A DNA stretch of 64,000 bases from Nitrosomonas aestuarii (GTDB lineage: Bacteria > Pseudomonadota > Gammaproteobacteria > Burkholderiales > Nitrosomonadaceae): positions 62,001 through 126,000 of the forward strand of contig NZ_QAAE01000009.1 of assembly GCF_003046585.1 (NCBI RefSeq), read 5' to 3'. The translations under genes were made by a program, and so were the position numbers. The notes beneath the pieces are model-generated. The model did not search any database and was not told where the DNA came from. It saw nothing but the letters and a program-made list of their open reading frames with translations. Below are positions 55,598 to 63,915 of the stretch, piece after piece. Numbering within the stretch: position 1 is the stretch's first letter; the number at the start of each line of letters is the position of its first letter.

Positions 55598-55649
55598 TCT
55601 ACTAATCCAGGCAAAAAGCTACTAATAAAAATTAGTAGCCGTATAGTAG
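55598..55649. repeat. Candidate integrase arm sites, right end
   Basis: CTACTAAT occurs at 55599-55606 and 55619-55626, its inverse ATTAGTAG at 55631-55638 and the related TATAGTAG at 55642-55649. The last two repeat the left-end pair with equal spacing. The cluster lies between the integrase start and the right att repeat, as expected for arm binding. Confidence 0.6.
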
Positions 55650-55803
55650 ACCAGAAAGATAAAACAACGTCAAAGTTATGTGGGATGATTAAAAGAGGGG
55701 ACAACTATTAAAACACTTTAATAATAGATAGTTATTATTTAATTAAAACAATTTAAGGCTTGTTAAGGGAAAATAAGAAGCCTTAAAAAAGGCCATTATT
55801 AGA

Positions 55804-55858
55804 ACTTTTAATCCGTTGGTCGTGAGTTCGAGTCTCACACGGCCTACCAAATAAAACA
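55804..55858 (+). repeat. Attachment site, right copy (attR), 55-bp direct repeat
   Basis: Identical over 55 bases to 45854-45908. This copy has only the 3' half of tRNA-Lys and is not a working tRNA. The chromosome resumes after it with the tRNA's former terminator. Confidence 0.95.
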
Positions 55859-55898
55859 AGCGCTTAGTTCGTCATGGACCGAGCGCTTTTTATTTTTC
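55858..55898 (+). terminator. Ancestral tRNA-Lys terminator, now beyond the island
   Basis: AAGCGCT (55858-55864) pairs with AGCGCTT (55882-55888), partly extended inward, followed by TTT A TTTTT. It begins at the last base of attR. Before integration it directly followed tRNA-Lys; it is now about 9.95 kb away. Confidence 0.8.
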
Positions 55899-55951
55899 CG
55901 GCTCGGTATTGAAATATTGGCCATGGGCGGGGCTTCGAAACGATTATCCGC

Positions 55952-56096
55952 TGTAAATCAGCTTCCATATTTTCCAGTATCAGCATCAGTTCTTCCAGTA
56001 ATTAAACCTTATAAGGCAATGAGATATAAAATTCATCTGGTAAATATGCACGCTGTTTCTTGAAATAAACTGGCAAAACTTCAACGCTGATTAACA
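55952..56096. mobile_element. 145-bp miniature element with terminal inverted repeats, copy 1
   Basis: The ends are TGTAAATCAGC (55952-55962) and GCTGATTAACA (56086-56096), an 11-bp inverted repeat with one mismatch, with weaker similarity running further inward. The second copy (62994-63139) is identical except for one inserted A. It abuts the cut 3' end of an IS3 transposase. The TGT...ACA ends recall IS21-type termini, by inference only. No target duplication is visible. Confidence 0.75.
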
Positions 56097-56444
56097 CTGT
56101 TGTGCCGCGTATCGGGTTTGATAGTGCCGCCACTGGCAGCGTTCCTGTTTAAGACTACCAAAGAAGCTTTCAGCAACTGAATTATTCCAGCAGTTCCCCA
56201 AACGGCTCATGCTGCCGATATAGCCATGAGATTTCAATAATCTCCGGTATGCCTTGCTGGCATATTGTGAACCGCGATCCGAATGGACTATCAAGCCAGC
56301 CTGAAACTCCTTGATCCATCGTCTGAGCATGTTGGTGTTAATTTCCAGGCTTCGGGCTGCTTCTGCTATCGTAAATCCCTGATCCTGAACCAGACTGATT
56401 GCGTCTAATTTGAATTCCTTCGAATATTGCTTCCTCGTTACCAT
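56091..56444 (-). pseudogene. Internally deleted IS3-family transposase (OrfA-OrfB fusion)
   Basis: The 117-codon frame joins an OrfA N-terminus (about 1-47; [43 protein letters not shown]) to the end of OrfB ([41 protein letters not shown]). The joint at about residue 49 lacks most of OrfB, including the first acidic residues of its catalytic triad. The C-terminus is also cut where the 145-bp element begins. An IS3-like terminal region, with 12-bp hairpin CTCCAGTTAAGA/TCTTAACTGGAG at 56451-56482, precedes it to about 56505. Confidence 0.88.
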
Positions 56445-56651
56445 CTCTTCCTCCAGTTAAGAATATTTTCTCTTAACTGGAGTGTCCGGGTCTATTGAAC
56501 CACATCATAGTATGCCTTAGCACATTCTCCGATGAGAGTAGTAGTGATTAAGACCATTTAAAACGTTATTTTCGGAGAGGTATCGTTATAGATTTTCTTT
56601 TACGATCCGTCAGTAACTTTTTATCCCCACATTTCAATTGGAAGAAACACT

Positions 56652-58421
56652 ATGATCCTACGCTCTCGTTTATTGTTTAATATTCTGATTGGCATTATCT
56701 TAAGTAGCATGCTACCTGTTCATGCGGATGGTTATAAACCTACAAGCATTGATTCTATTTTGTATTTTCAGGCTGCCATAAAGGATGCTGAATACTGTTC
56801 GATGACTGTTAAAGACGGTGACTTAGTTACTATCAATAGCAATACAGGCAAGGTACTAAGCAATGCTGCCATGACTTGCCCGGATATGTTTTCCTGGAAG
56901 CTATTTGCCGATGCAGTTCAGGCTAGATTCTGGTCAAACTGGGCTGATGAGAATGACAACTGGCCAGCACAGCCATATGCGCTCTGCCAGTCTGGACAAA
57001 CACCTGGCAAAGATCATTGTTGTCAACCTGGGTCCACAAACAACGATCTCAATCATTGTCCAGTTTATCCAGGGATGCAGCACGCCATAAAACTCAAAAG
57101 TCTGACTGATGCTTTGACAGAAGAAGCGCAGGTGCAGGCGCGCGATCCTGCCTTGCAGCGTCATACCCGTCTACCATTCCATGACGCGCTTAACCCCCTT
57201 AGCCGCATGAATAAATTGCAGTCTATGAAGAAGGCTGCAGACACACCAATATCTTCCTGTTCTGCGGTATCTGTCGATGGTAAAACTAAGGATCTGGTAC
57301 CAGATATCATAAAAAAATTTAATCCATCCGATGCAGAAAGTACAGGTCGCGTCATTCGTCAGACAAATGCTGAACTGACCGTTCGCAACAAGGTATTCCA
57401 TGATTACCTGTTCATTAATAATTTGTACAATGCCAACGGTGTAATAGACGTATTTAAGGTCAATCAGAAAAATCTGAAAACAGAAGCGCCCTATCATCTT
57501 GCCAATCATTCATCTCAGGGTGGGAAACCTGGTGTGTTGTCTCGCGTAGATTTGCCGCCGGATGCCATCATGATCAAGAGTAACTGGCTGCATCATGATC
57601 TTGCTGTCGCTCTGGGATTGCCGGGTGACCCCAAGCAGTACATTAGCAAATTGCTGCAGACACAGATCGATTTGCAGGCGCTGGGTATCAGCAAACCACC
57701 GCTCACTTGCAATCTGGAAGGCATTCATCACCTAGTGGCATTCCATATTTCCTCTAAAGATATTCCTAATTGGGTATGGACAACCTTCGAGCATATTAGC
57801 CTGCCCGGTCGCTGCGATATCACCGGTTGCAATGATGCTTACGGTTATGCAAGCAGTGATAAGAGTCGCCCGGCTGGCACTGCAGATAATTACGTCAAAC
57901 CCAATCAACATAGCGATCAGTTGAATTCGCCCAGTATCGTTTTCAATTCAGACAAAGGTTATCCGCAGGAAATGATTCGTTCGGAATGGGATAAGCTGCT
58001 AACTCAATTAAATATTGGTAGCGGTAGTAGCACGAGTCAGGTTGAACCTGACCCAGAGGATATTGCATGGCGTAACTTTCGCCTCAAAGGCTCGCAAGTG
58101 GAGTTTGTTAACTCGATTGGTCAATCGACGCTATTGGGTAATTCGGTAACCGAGGCAGGGTTTATGGATGGTTCGAGCTGCATTAGTTGTCACGCTAGAG
58201 CTGGTGCGGCACTGAATGGAGACGGCTCAGCTAATTTCCTCGCACTCTCAGTGTTTGAACGCAATCTGACAGACTTTGGCTATGCACGCAGTCATCATGG
58301 TATTCCTGATCCGTTCTGGTTCTACAACGATAACAACAGTCGGCCAAACATGATGGTGATGCAAACGGACTTCATCTGGGGTTTCCTAAACGCTAGCCCT
58401 ATCGTGTCCAGTAAACCATAG
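56652..58421 (+). CDS. Secreted protein with a c-type haem motif
   Basis: The 589-residue protein has a Sec signal (about 1-25; LLFNILIGIILSSMLPVHA) and, near residue 516, SSCISCHARAGAA, one CxxCH haem-attachment motif. Many Cys elsewhere (GRCDITGC, CCQPGSTNN) may form disulphides. WVWTTFEHISLPGRCDITGCNDAYG is, I believe, a recurring pattern in this uncharacterised family. It may be a periplasmic electron carrier or oxidoreductase; substrate and partners are not known. No neighbour suggests a pathway. It follows the IS3 remnant by about 150 bases. Confidence 0.65.
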   Translation: MILRSRLLFNILIGIILSSMLPVHADGYKPTSIDSILYFQAAIKDAEYCSMTVKDGDLVTINSNTGKVLSNAAMTCPDMFSWKLFADAVQARFWSNWADENDNWPAQPYALCQSGQTPGKDHCCQPGSTNNDLNHCPVYPGMQHAIKLKSLTDALTEEAQVQARDPALQRHTRLPFHDALNPLSRMNKLQSMKKAADTPISSCSAVSVDGKTKDLVPDIIKKFNPSDAESTGRVIRQTNAELTVRNKVFHDYLFINNLYNANGVIDVFKVNQKNLKTEAPYHLANHSSQGGKPGVLSRVDLPPDAIMIKSNWLHHDLAVALGLPGDPKQYISKLLQTQIDLQALGISKPPLTCNLEGIHHLVAFHISSKDIPNWVWTTFEHISLPGRCDITGCNDAYGYASSDKSRPAGTADNYVKPNQHSDQLNSPSIVFNSDKGYPQEMIRSEWDKLLTQLNIGSGSSTSQVEPDPEDIAWRNFRLKGSQVEFVNSIGQSTLLGNSVTEAGFMDGSSCISCHARAGAALNGDGSANFLALSVFERNLTDFGYARSHHGIPDPFWFYNDNNSRPNMMVMQTDFIWGFLNASPIVSSKP

Positions 58422-58997
58422 AAGCAATCTCATGCTGTTTTCAACTTGTGCATCTCGACTGCACAGGTTGAAACAGTGCGCATTACAATAGCTACGGGTC
58501 AGTGATTCTTGAACTTAACCGTTTTATGGCTGCAAAAATTCTGCACTCATACTTTCAAACGCTAAGCGTAAGGCCATTGCCATTCATTCGTAACTGTTCT
58601 AAAAAATTCATATTCATAGCAACATCATATTGATAGTCAAGCAACCAAAAACTTATTATCAATGAAGCTATAAAAGTGAACTTGCGAGCGAAATTTCCAT
58701 TGTGGTTTTTAATTTGCGATGCAGCTCAATTTGCTAACTGCATATCATTCTTAAAAAGAACGACCTACAAATCAGGAAATCATGATTCTGAAATTATCAC
58801 ATCAAATGCAGGTTGTTATATCTAAGCAATACCATGGAATAAATATAACTAAATTCCAGTTACCAGATTTGTCCGTTTTGGCGAGCCATACTTTTCTTAC
58901 ACTTATCGCTGAAATCATTGATCGTCGGACTTATCAGTTTTGAGTCGGTTTGAGGCACTCAAAGCCGATTTTCAATATTGTTACTGTCAGCACAAGA
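58422..58997. other. 576-base gap without a supported gene
   Basis: It lies between the convergent haem-protein and DUF3465 genes. AT-rich, no convincing ORF on either strand, and no clear terminator seen. Confidence 0.5.
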
Positions 58998-59621
58998 TCA
59001 TTGATAGATCACATTACTATGAAAAAGCCAGCCATTCACATGAATTTCTTCAGGGTCATGATGTGTCCAGTGGATAACTCCACCTTTATCATTCCATTCA
59101 TATTCACCAAAAAATTCAATCTTGTCATTCACTGCCAAGGTATCTATTCTTGGTGCCAAATCAATATTGTGTGCAATCAGTAGCGTTTGTTTTGATTTCA
59201 ATTCAATGATGAATCTCTGATGACGACTTCCATTTAGGTCATCTGATAGAATTGAAATCACAGTGCCTGTCCCATAGGCCTGAACATTACTTTGCGCACT
59301 GGCAAATAGTTGGGTTAATAATTCATCACTATCGGCTTCCAATTCAATGTAATCAGTAATTTTTCCTGCTCTTAATAAGCCACCGAAAACATTCCCATAA
59401 ACATAAACTTCTTCACCTTTAGTACCGATGTAGGTATCGGAGTTGGGATAGTAACGAACCAGATATTCATCCAGGGTAGTGGTCTCTACCCCGGCAGAAC
59501 TAAATAATTCAGGATATGCAGCTTCAGCAAAATTAAACAACTTATTGCTATTGATTAGAGAATTTTGAGCAATAGATATTGCCGGAATTAATGCCAGGAA
59601 TAACAAGGTGATAAATTTCAT
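58998..59621 (-). CDS. Secreted DUF3465 protein with an extra N-terminal domain
   Basis: The 207-residue protein has a Sec signal (about 1-18; [17 protein letters not shown]). Residues 25-85 ([23 protein letters not shown]...[13 protein letters not shown]) match a short repeat-like domain found in secreted proteobacterial proteins. Residues 110-205 match DUF3465 ([58 protein letters not shown]), a small OB-like secreted domain. The fusion is unusual to me; function unknown. Confidence 0.75.
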   Translation of the reverse strand: MKFITLLFLALIPAISIAQNSLINSNKLFNFAEAAYPELFSSAGVETTTLDEYLVRYYPNSDTYIGTKGEEVYVYGNVFGGLLRAGKITDYIELEADSDELLTQLFASAQSNVQAYGTGTVISILSDDLNGSRHQRFIIELKSKQTLLIAHNIDLAPRIDTLAVNDKIEFFGEYEWNDKGGVIHWTHHDPEEIHVNGWLFHSNVIYQ

Positions 59622-59700
59622 AGGCGATAAGTTTTGCTGAAGAAATATAGAAATACCCAGAAAACATTAACGGCAGACAGATTGCGATAATTAATTCTAG

Positions 59701-59800
59701 AGGAAAACCGCACTGTGCCCAACGCAATTCGCGCCAGAGTGTAACAGGCGGCCCACCGATCTGTTGAAACTGTCGAACCCCCCAGGTTGAAGCCCAGGCT
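59701..59800 (-). pseudogene. Fragment of a second gpA-type rep gene
   Basis: About 100 bases, read on the minus strand, give [19 protein letters not shown] and [15 protein letters not shown], closely matching the island's rep gene at 51067-51162 ([20 protein letters not shown]). The flanks do not match. It is a scrap of a related but distinct element, since the DNA has diverged at many positions. Confidence 0.85.
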
Positions 59801-59861
59801 TTTTACGTCGGCCCACGCAGAACCTTTCCTCCGCAACCACACCACAACCAAAGGAAACCCC

Positions 59862-60161
59862 ATGCCAAGACACAAACGCAGCATCGGAAATCGTAAAGTT
59901 CGCAATCTGACCACAGAGGGTCGAGAAATCGCCAAATTCACAACCAAAACGGCCGATAGCATGTTTCGCCTTTCAACCACCGCGCAATCGGGCATGAAGA
60001 AAGCATTCGACTATATGCCGCAAATTGGGCTTCTCAACAGCATCAAGTATGCGCTTGTATATCTCCTGATTGCGGTGGTCGGCACTGCGCTGCAGATAGT
60101 CTGGATACTTGTTCTCATTGTTTTCGGATTGCCGTTTCTGATCTCACTGTTTTTCCAGTAA
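59862..60161 (+). CDS. Small basic membrane protein (intact copy)
   Basis: From the ATG at 59862 (AAGGA seven bases upstream) the 99-residue product has a basic N-terminus (MPRHKRSIGNRKVRNL) and a hydrophobic C-terminal half with one or two helices (about 62-99; YALVYLLIAVVGTALQIVWILVLIVFGLP). I know no family. A decayed paralogue is at 63630-63915, so it is a real gene type of this zone. It lies next to a rep fragment, which suggests a mobile-element origin. Confidence 0.65.
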   Translation: MPRHKRSIGNRKVRNLTTEGREIAKFTTKTADSMFRLSTTAQSGMKKAFDYMPQIGLLNSIKYALVYLLIAVVGTALQIVWILVLIVFGLPFLISLFFQ

Positions 60162-60832
60162 AAGTCTTCGCTCCTTTCCGGAGTCCGCAGCAACAATAAT
60201 TCTGAAGTGACATTCTCATGGATTTTGAGATCAAAAATAACGCCACTTGTGAGCGTATCCATTAATTTAACTGCATTTTTCCCGGTATTCACCGGAAGAC
60301 ATTTACAATTCAGAATTCAAAAAATAGGATGTTGTCGAACGCGGCGGCGGCATGAAAACCCACAGGTTCGACCAAATTCAGGAAGACCGCAGAAAAACAA
60401 TTCGACCATATTTGGAAGGTGCCCAGGGAATCAAGAACGGGAGCGATTCCCTGGGCGGTTGGTTGTGAAACATCATCATTTCGTGGGCTTCAATACCCAC
60501 AATTTCCATATCGACAGGTAGGAGTGCAGCTTCATCAATTTTATGAATTGGATAAATTCGACGGCCTGCTTGCGACCCAAAGTGGATATTTCAATAAAAC
60601 CAACCGTCAAGACTTACTCAATTCCAGATTTATTCCGGATCTATAAGCTTAATCCCGCCAAACCGTTTCGAGAATTTCTTTGCTGGTACTCCTTCAACTT
60701 GATATTGATAAAGTACCAGGAATGCCCACCCGCATTTAAATCCCGGGCACGATTTCTTTGTTACTTTTCCGAATGTATGGTATATGTCCTGCATAATAAT
60801 TCGCTAAAATCGTAAAAAATGAGGGGACAACT
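60162..60832. other. 671-base gap with a 12-bp hairpin
   Basis: No gene is supported; short frames here have no family. GCCCAGGGAATC (60421-60432) and GATTCCCTGGGC (60445-60456) form a perfect 12-bp stem with a 12-base loop AAGAACGGGAGC. A related line (GGGAATCAAGAAGGGAGC) recurs at 61311-61330. Confidence 0.5.
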
Positions 60833-61198
60833 GTGATTTTTATAATCGCCTACCTGGCAACAGGCATTGCTCTTATCGGATATGATTTCGCTGCGCCACC
60901 AGCGCATAAAAAAACTTATATATTGGAAGGAAAATTAAAAGGCATATTGACTACATGGTTCCTTTGGCCTGCTGTCATCTTTATGGATAGTTATTACGCC
61001 ACCAAAGAAGGGAAAGATGGTATCAGGTTCGCGTTAGGTGTCATACTCTTGTTCATCGCTATATTTTTTATAGCCAGTCTTTTTTTTCATTTTGTTGCCA
61101 GTTCTTCCATCTTTGCTTATCTTGGATGCTTTGTGATCGTAGTGCTGCTTTCACCATTTTTAGCGGCTATAATATTGCCTGGTCACGACAAGCTCTAA
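60833..61198 (+). CDS. Small integral membrane protein, unknown function
   Basis: A GTG at 60833 (GAGGGG upstream) opens a 121-codon frame. The product has three or four hydrophobic helices (IIAYLATGIALIGYDFA; FFLWPAVIF-like TTWFLWPAVIFM; VILLFIAIFFIASLFFHF; LGCFVIVVLLSPFLAAIIL). No family is recognised. Coding look is moderate, and there is no neighbour on the same strand. Confidence 0.55.
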   Translation: MIFIIAYLATGIALIGYDFAAPPAHKKTYILEGKLKGILTTWFLWPAVIFMDSYYATKEGKDGIRFALGVILLFIAIFFIASLFFHFVASSSIFAYLGCFVIVVLLSPFLAAIILPGHDKL

Positions 61199-61352
61199 CA
61201 TGAGCCATGTCTGGACACAAACTCACACTTACACGATCAACCCGGCAACAAAAACTGTAAACCGGTTAAATAGAGTGTAAAAGCAAAGAAGAAATGAATT
61301 TGAGATCCCGGGGAATCAAGAAGGGAGCAAACCAGATAACCATACGATTTTA

Positions 61353-61475
61353 TCAATTCAATGACATCTCCATCATTTCTTCCCGGTGCCGACAACTTAA
61401 CGGATACGCCGCGTACCAGCGGATGCAATCCAGAATCACTTCAATCGGAAAGCGCATTCCTTTTACAGCCAGCAT
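61353..61475 (-). pseudogene. Remnant of an IS6-family transposase
   Basis: The 40-residue frame VKGMRFPIEVILDCIRWYAAYPLSCRHREEMM is the N-terminus of IS6/IS26-type transposases (FKGRHFPxxVILxxVRWYxxYxLSYRdlEEMM). It stops at EMSLN, before the catalytic DDE part, which is not found nearby. Confidence 0.85.
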
Positions 61476-61559
61476 GTATGCACACCATTTTTTGATGTCA
61501 ACAGTCTACACGAAGGTATCGATGACCTCGCCTAATGCGACAGAACCATTGCAAGAATC

Positions 61560-61922
61560 CTAGCGCATTTTCCAAGGTCCGTATTCAGTCTCTTTGTCAA
61601 AATCGTCCCAAATAACGGGTGGCTGTGGGATTGTTGTGGTTGGCACCATAAATGTTGCAATATCAAGCGCGCCCGTAAACATACGCCCAACCATATGTAT
61701 TATGCCCGTAAAAAATCCGGCTGTTACGCCATAGGCCGCTCCCTTTTCGCGCCCGGTTACAATCATGGTTTTAGGAATCTCCGCAACACCAGTAACCACA
61801 TTTGCAATTCCATAGCCAAGTTTTTCACCGACCTGGGCGGGATATTTGTGCGCTACCGCTACTTGCGTTGATAAGGAGAATATTATAATTACTCCCGAAA
61901 ATAATTTGAGGATTTTAAGCAT
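61560..61922 (-). CDS. TIGR04073-family exosortase-associated protein
   Basis: The 120-residue protein has a Sec signal (about 1-24; SGVIIIFSLSTQVAVA) and the pattern KYPAQVGEKLGYGIANVVTGVAEIPKTM...GREKGAAYGVTAGFFTGIIHMVGRMFTGALDIATFMVP, typical of the TIGR04073 family seen with exosortase systems. The ATG at 61922 is preceded by GGGGG; a GTG 12 bases upstream is possible. No exosortase is in the window. Role unknown. Confidence 0.8.
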   Translation of the reverse strand: MLKILKLFSGVIIIFSLSTQVAVAHKYPAQVGEKLGYGIANVVTGVAEIPKTMIVTGREKGAAYGVTAGFFTGIIHMVGRMFTGALDIATFMVPTTTIPQPPVIWDDFDKETEYGPWKMR

Positions 61923-61934
61923 TGGAACCCCCAC

Positions 61935-62638
61935 AAAGGATTAAGTAAACGCCGATTAATTTATTCTTCATCGGTTTTCATAAATAAAATACACGATGTT
62001 ATCTATATAAAGAATAAGCAATATGCTTAATTTTATTTGTAATTATAAAATTACCCAATATATTTGCTGCGAAAGGATTTTTTAATTCCGCTTTACACTA
62101 AACAGGCACGACAACTTCGCCCCTGGGCGTGAGTTTTAAAGACTTCGTTGAAAAAATTTAGAATTTTAGATTAGCTGATTAGTATCCGTTACGCGCAAAA
62201 AAAATAGAATCATTCTAACTTCTCGCCACTTAGTTTTGATCATCAGAGTGAGGAGGTTGGGTAAGGACTCTTAATCTCAGTGATATCTTGCTATTGAGTT
62301 ACGAGGGTTGATTGATCGCCACCTTAGCGATCAACAGTTGAGAATGATTGGAGATTCGATCGACAGGGGGGATTTATGAAGCGATGATGTCGAAGATCCT
62401 CAGCGGGTCTATTGGGTTTCAGTTGAGCGGCTTACTTGCCGAAAATTGATTATTCGCAGCGGGGAGGATACGAACGACCGGAATGGCCGTAGAGCGGAAG
62501 CATAGATGCAAGGAACCGAACTTCCGCTTTTCAAGATTGACCAGTCGTTCACTGGAAACTGGTGACTGACTGTTGATTGCCGGAAAGCGACCCAAAGCAA
62601 ACGGTGAGATAGTACAGCAAAATTCATTTTTAACAGAG
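61935..62638. other. About 700-base gap with one hairpin
   Basis: No gene is supported. AGCGGAAG (62493-62500) and CTTCCGCT (62521-62528) form an 8-bp stem followed by TTT. The 150 bases around it look like a dispersed intergenic repeat, which I cannot prove from one copy. Confidence 0.45.
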
Positions 62639-63010
62639 TTAACACAATTGTTGGGCAGGTTTATGAAATTCGATGACATTTTCATCCGGGTCTCTTATGA
62701 AAAAGAATTTCGCTCCTTCAAATTCTACTTTTTCCGTAATAGCGATTCCATGGCTTAAAAGCTGTTCCTCTACAGCATTGGTATTTGTAATCTCTAAAGC
62801 GATATGAGTGTAACCCGTGTGTTTATCTGTAATGTCCATTAAGACATTACTAGGTGTCTCATCCGTAGAATTTAGAATGAAATTGATATTTACACCAGAT
62901 GGATGTTCCATTATTGCAACAGGTTCTGGGCCAACAGGCCCAACAATAAATTTGAAACCTAGCTTTTCACAAAACTGTCTGGACGTTCGAAGGTGTAAAT
63001 CAGCTTCCAA
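62639..63010 (-). pseudogene. VOC/glyoxalase-superfamily protein with displaced N-terminus
   Basis: The frame (123 codons) reads RTSRQFCEKLGFKFIVGPVG, TGYTHIALEITNTNAVEEQLL, GAKFFFIRDPDENVIEF, typical of VOC metal-binding proteins. The first residues come from the 145-bp element, and the VOC's own first strand appears lost. DPDENVIEFH supplies the usual Glu; the His of the first strand is not clear. It may be inactive or translated from the element's TTG. Confidence 0.75.
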
Positions 63011-63139
63011 TATTTTCCAGTATCAGCATCAGTTCTTCCAGTAATTAAACCTTATAAGGCAATGAGATATAAAATTCATCTGGTAAATATGCACGCTGTT
63101 TCTTGAAATAAACTGGCAAAACTTCAACGCTGATTAACA
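62994..63139. mobile_element. 145-bp miniature element, copy 2
   Basis: It matches copy 1 (55952-56096) in every base except one inserted A near the left end, giving 146 bp with the same 11-bp ends. It lies between the cut ends of a VOC gene and a cold-shock gene. Such identity implies recent duplication or strong conservation. Confidence 0.8.
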
Positions 63140-63291
63140 TCGTAGGTCACAATCTCATTTCCGACTGGGCGCCGTTTTTTGTTTTTGAATGCATTAATGT
63201 GAACAAAAACCTGATTCTCACAGCCATTCATAGTGATAAAGCCGAAGCCTTGATCATCTTTCCAGTTTGTTATTCTGCCTTGATAGCGCAT
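63124..63291 (-). pseudogene. Truncated cold-shock-domain protein
   Basis: The ATG at 63291 starts MRYQGRITNWKDDQGFGFITMNG and VFVHINAFKNKKRRPVGNEIVTY, the cold-shock domain with its RNP-like motifs, as in CSD/DUF1294 proteins. The frame then enters the 145-bp element and stops after DVNQR. The membrane-spanning DUF1294 half is missing, so this is an N-terminal fragment. Confidence 0.85.
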
Positions 63292-63629
63292 AGAGAATCC
63301 CAGTGATCAGATTGAGAGAATAAAATCTTTTGTTTTGGTAATCGGCCAGGATCTTTAAAATCTTAGGGCTTAATGTGTTAATCAAGATGCAACAATCACC
63401 AGGGAAAAGGTGAAAGCTAACTTTGAGTCACTCCAGATGCCTTTCATCCCACAATCCTGGAGCAATCCTCCGGGTCTTCACCGTAGTACACCAGTTCAAT
63501 CGTTAATCAGGTTGTGCTGGAAGATTCAAACGGCATCAATCTTCATAGGTCCTGACGGCTCATCTTTGCAGCTTTCACCAAACATCTCTGCATTTATAAC
63601 CGCATATCCACCAGCCACAGGAAATCCAC
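63292..63629. other. 338-base gap without a supported gene
   Basis: No coding region is supported. The right end resembles the upstream region of the small membrane-protein gene and carries AGGA before the pseudogene's ATG. Confidence 0.45.
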
Positions 63630-63915
63630 ATGACAAAACAAAGACGTAACCGTGTAAAACGTAACCAGGTTTCATCTGGTCGGAGAATCGCCTAATTCAT
63701 AAACAATGTAGCTGGTGGAATATTTTGTTTGGTAAAAACACTCAGGCAGGCATGCAGAAGGCATTCGACTACATGTCTCAAATAGGATTTCTCAATAGTG
63801 TCCTGTATGCACTGGCGTATATTCTGTTTACAGTGGTTGGCGCAGTGTTGCAGATAGTCTGGGAAATGTCCTTATCGCTTACGGAATACCGTTTCTGATT
63901 AACATATATTTCTAG
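63630..63915 (+). pseudogene. Decayed paralogue of the small basic membrane protein
   Basis: Pieces of three frames match the intact copy at 59862: TKQRRNRVKRN at the start, AGMQKAFDYMSQIGFLNSVLYALAYIL in the middle, and VLIAYGIPFLINIYF at the end. An in-frame TAA (IA*FINN) and at least two single-base shifts break it. AGGA precedes the ATG at 63630. Confidence 0.8.

Larger units (their letters stand above)
45909..55858. mobile_element. tRNA-Lys integrated genomic island (about 9.95 kb)
   Basis: The element lies between two copies of a 55-bp repeat from the tRNA-Lys 3' end. In order it holds a non-coding left end, a HEPN-like/NACHT ATPase, a TIR-like protein, a gpA-type HUH replication protein, an AlpA-like regulator, an unknown protein, an antitoxin and toxin, and a tyrosine integrase near the right end. 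All genes are on the minus strand. No phage structural, packaging or conjugation gene is present. It is best described as a satellite-like or small integrative element with an autonomous replication initiator and a probable defence cargo. Confidence 0.92.

Noticed and set aside
60419..60646. 75-codon plus-strand frame ending LLNSRFIPDL
   Set aside because: The start lies inside the 12-bp hairpin, and no family or ribosome site supports it.
62409..62685. Two overlapping minus-strand frames of 78 and 88 codons
   Set aside because: Overlapping frames in a repeat-like stretch with a hairpin; no start signal and no recognisable domain.
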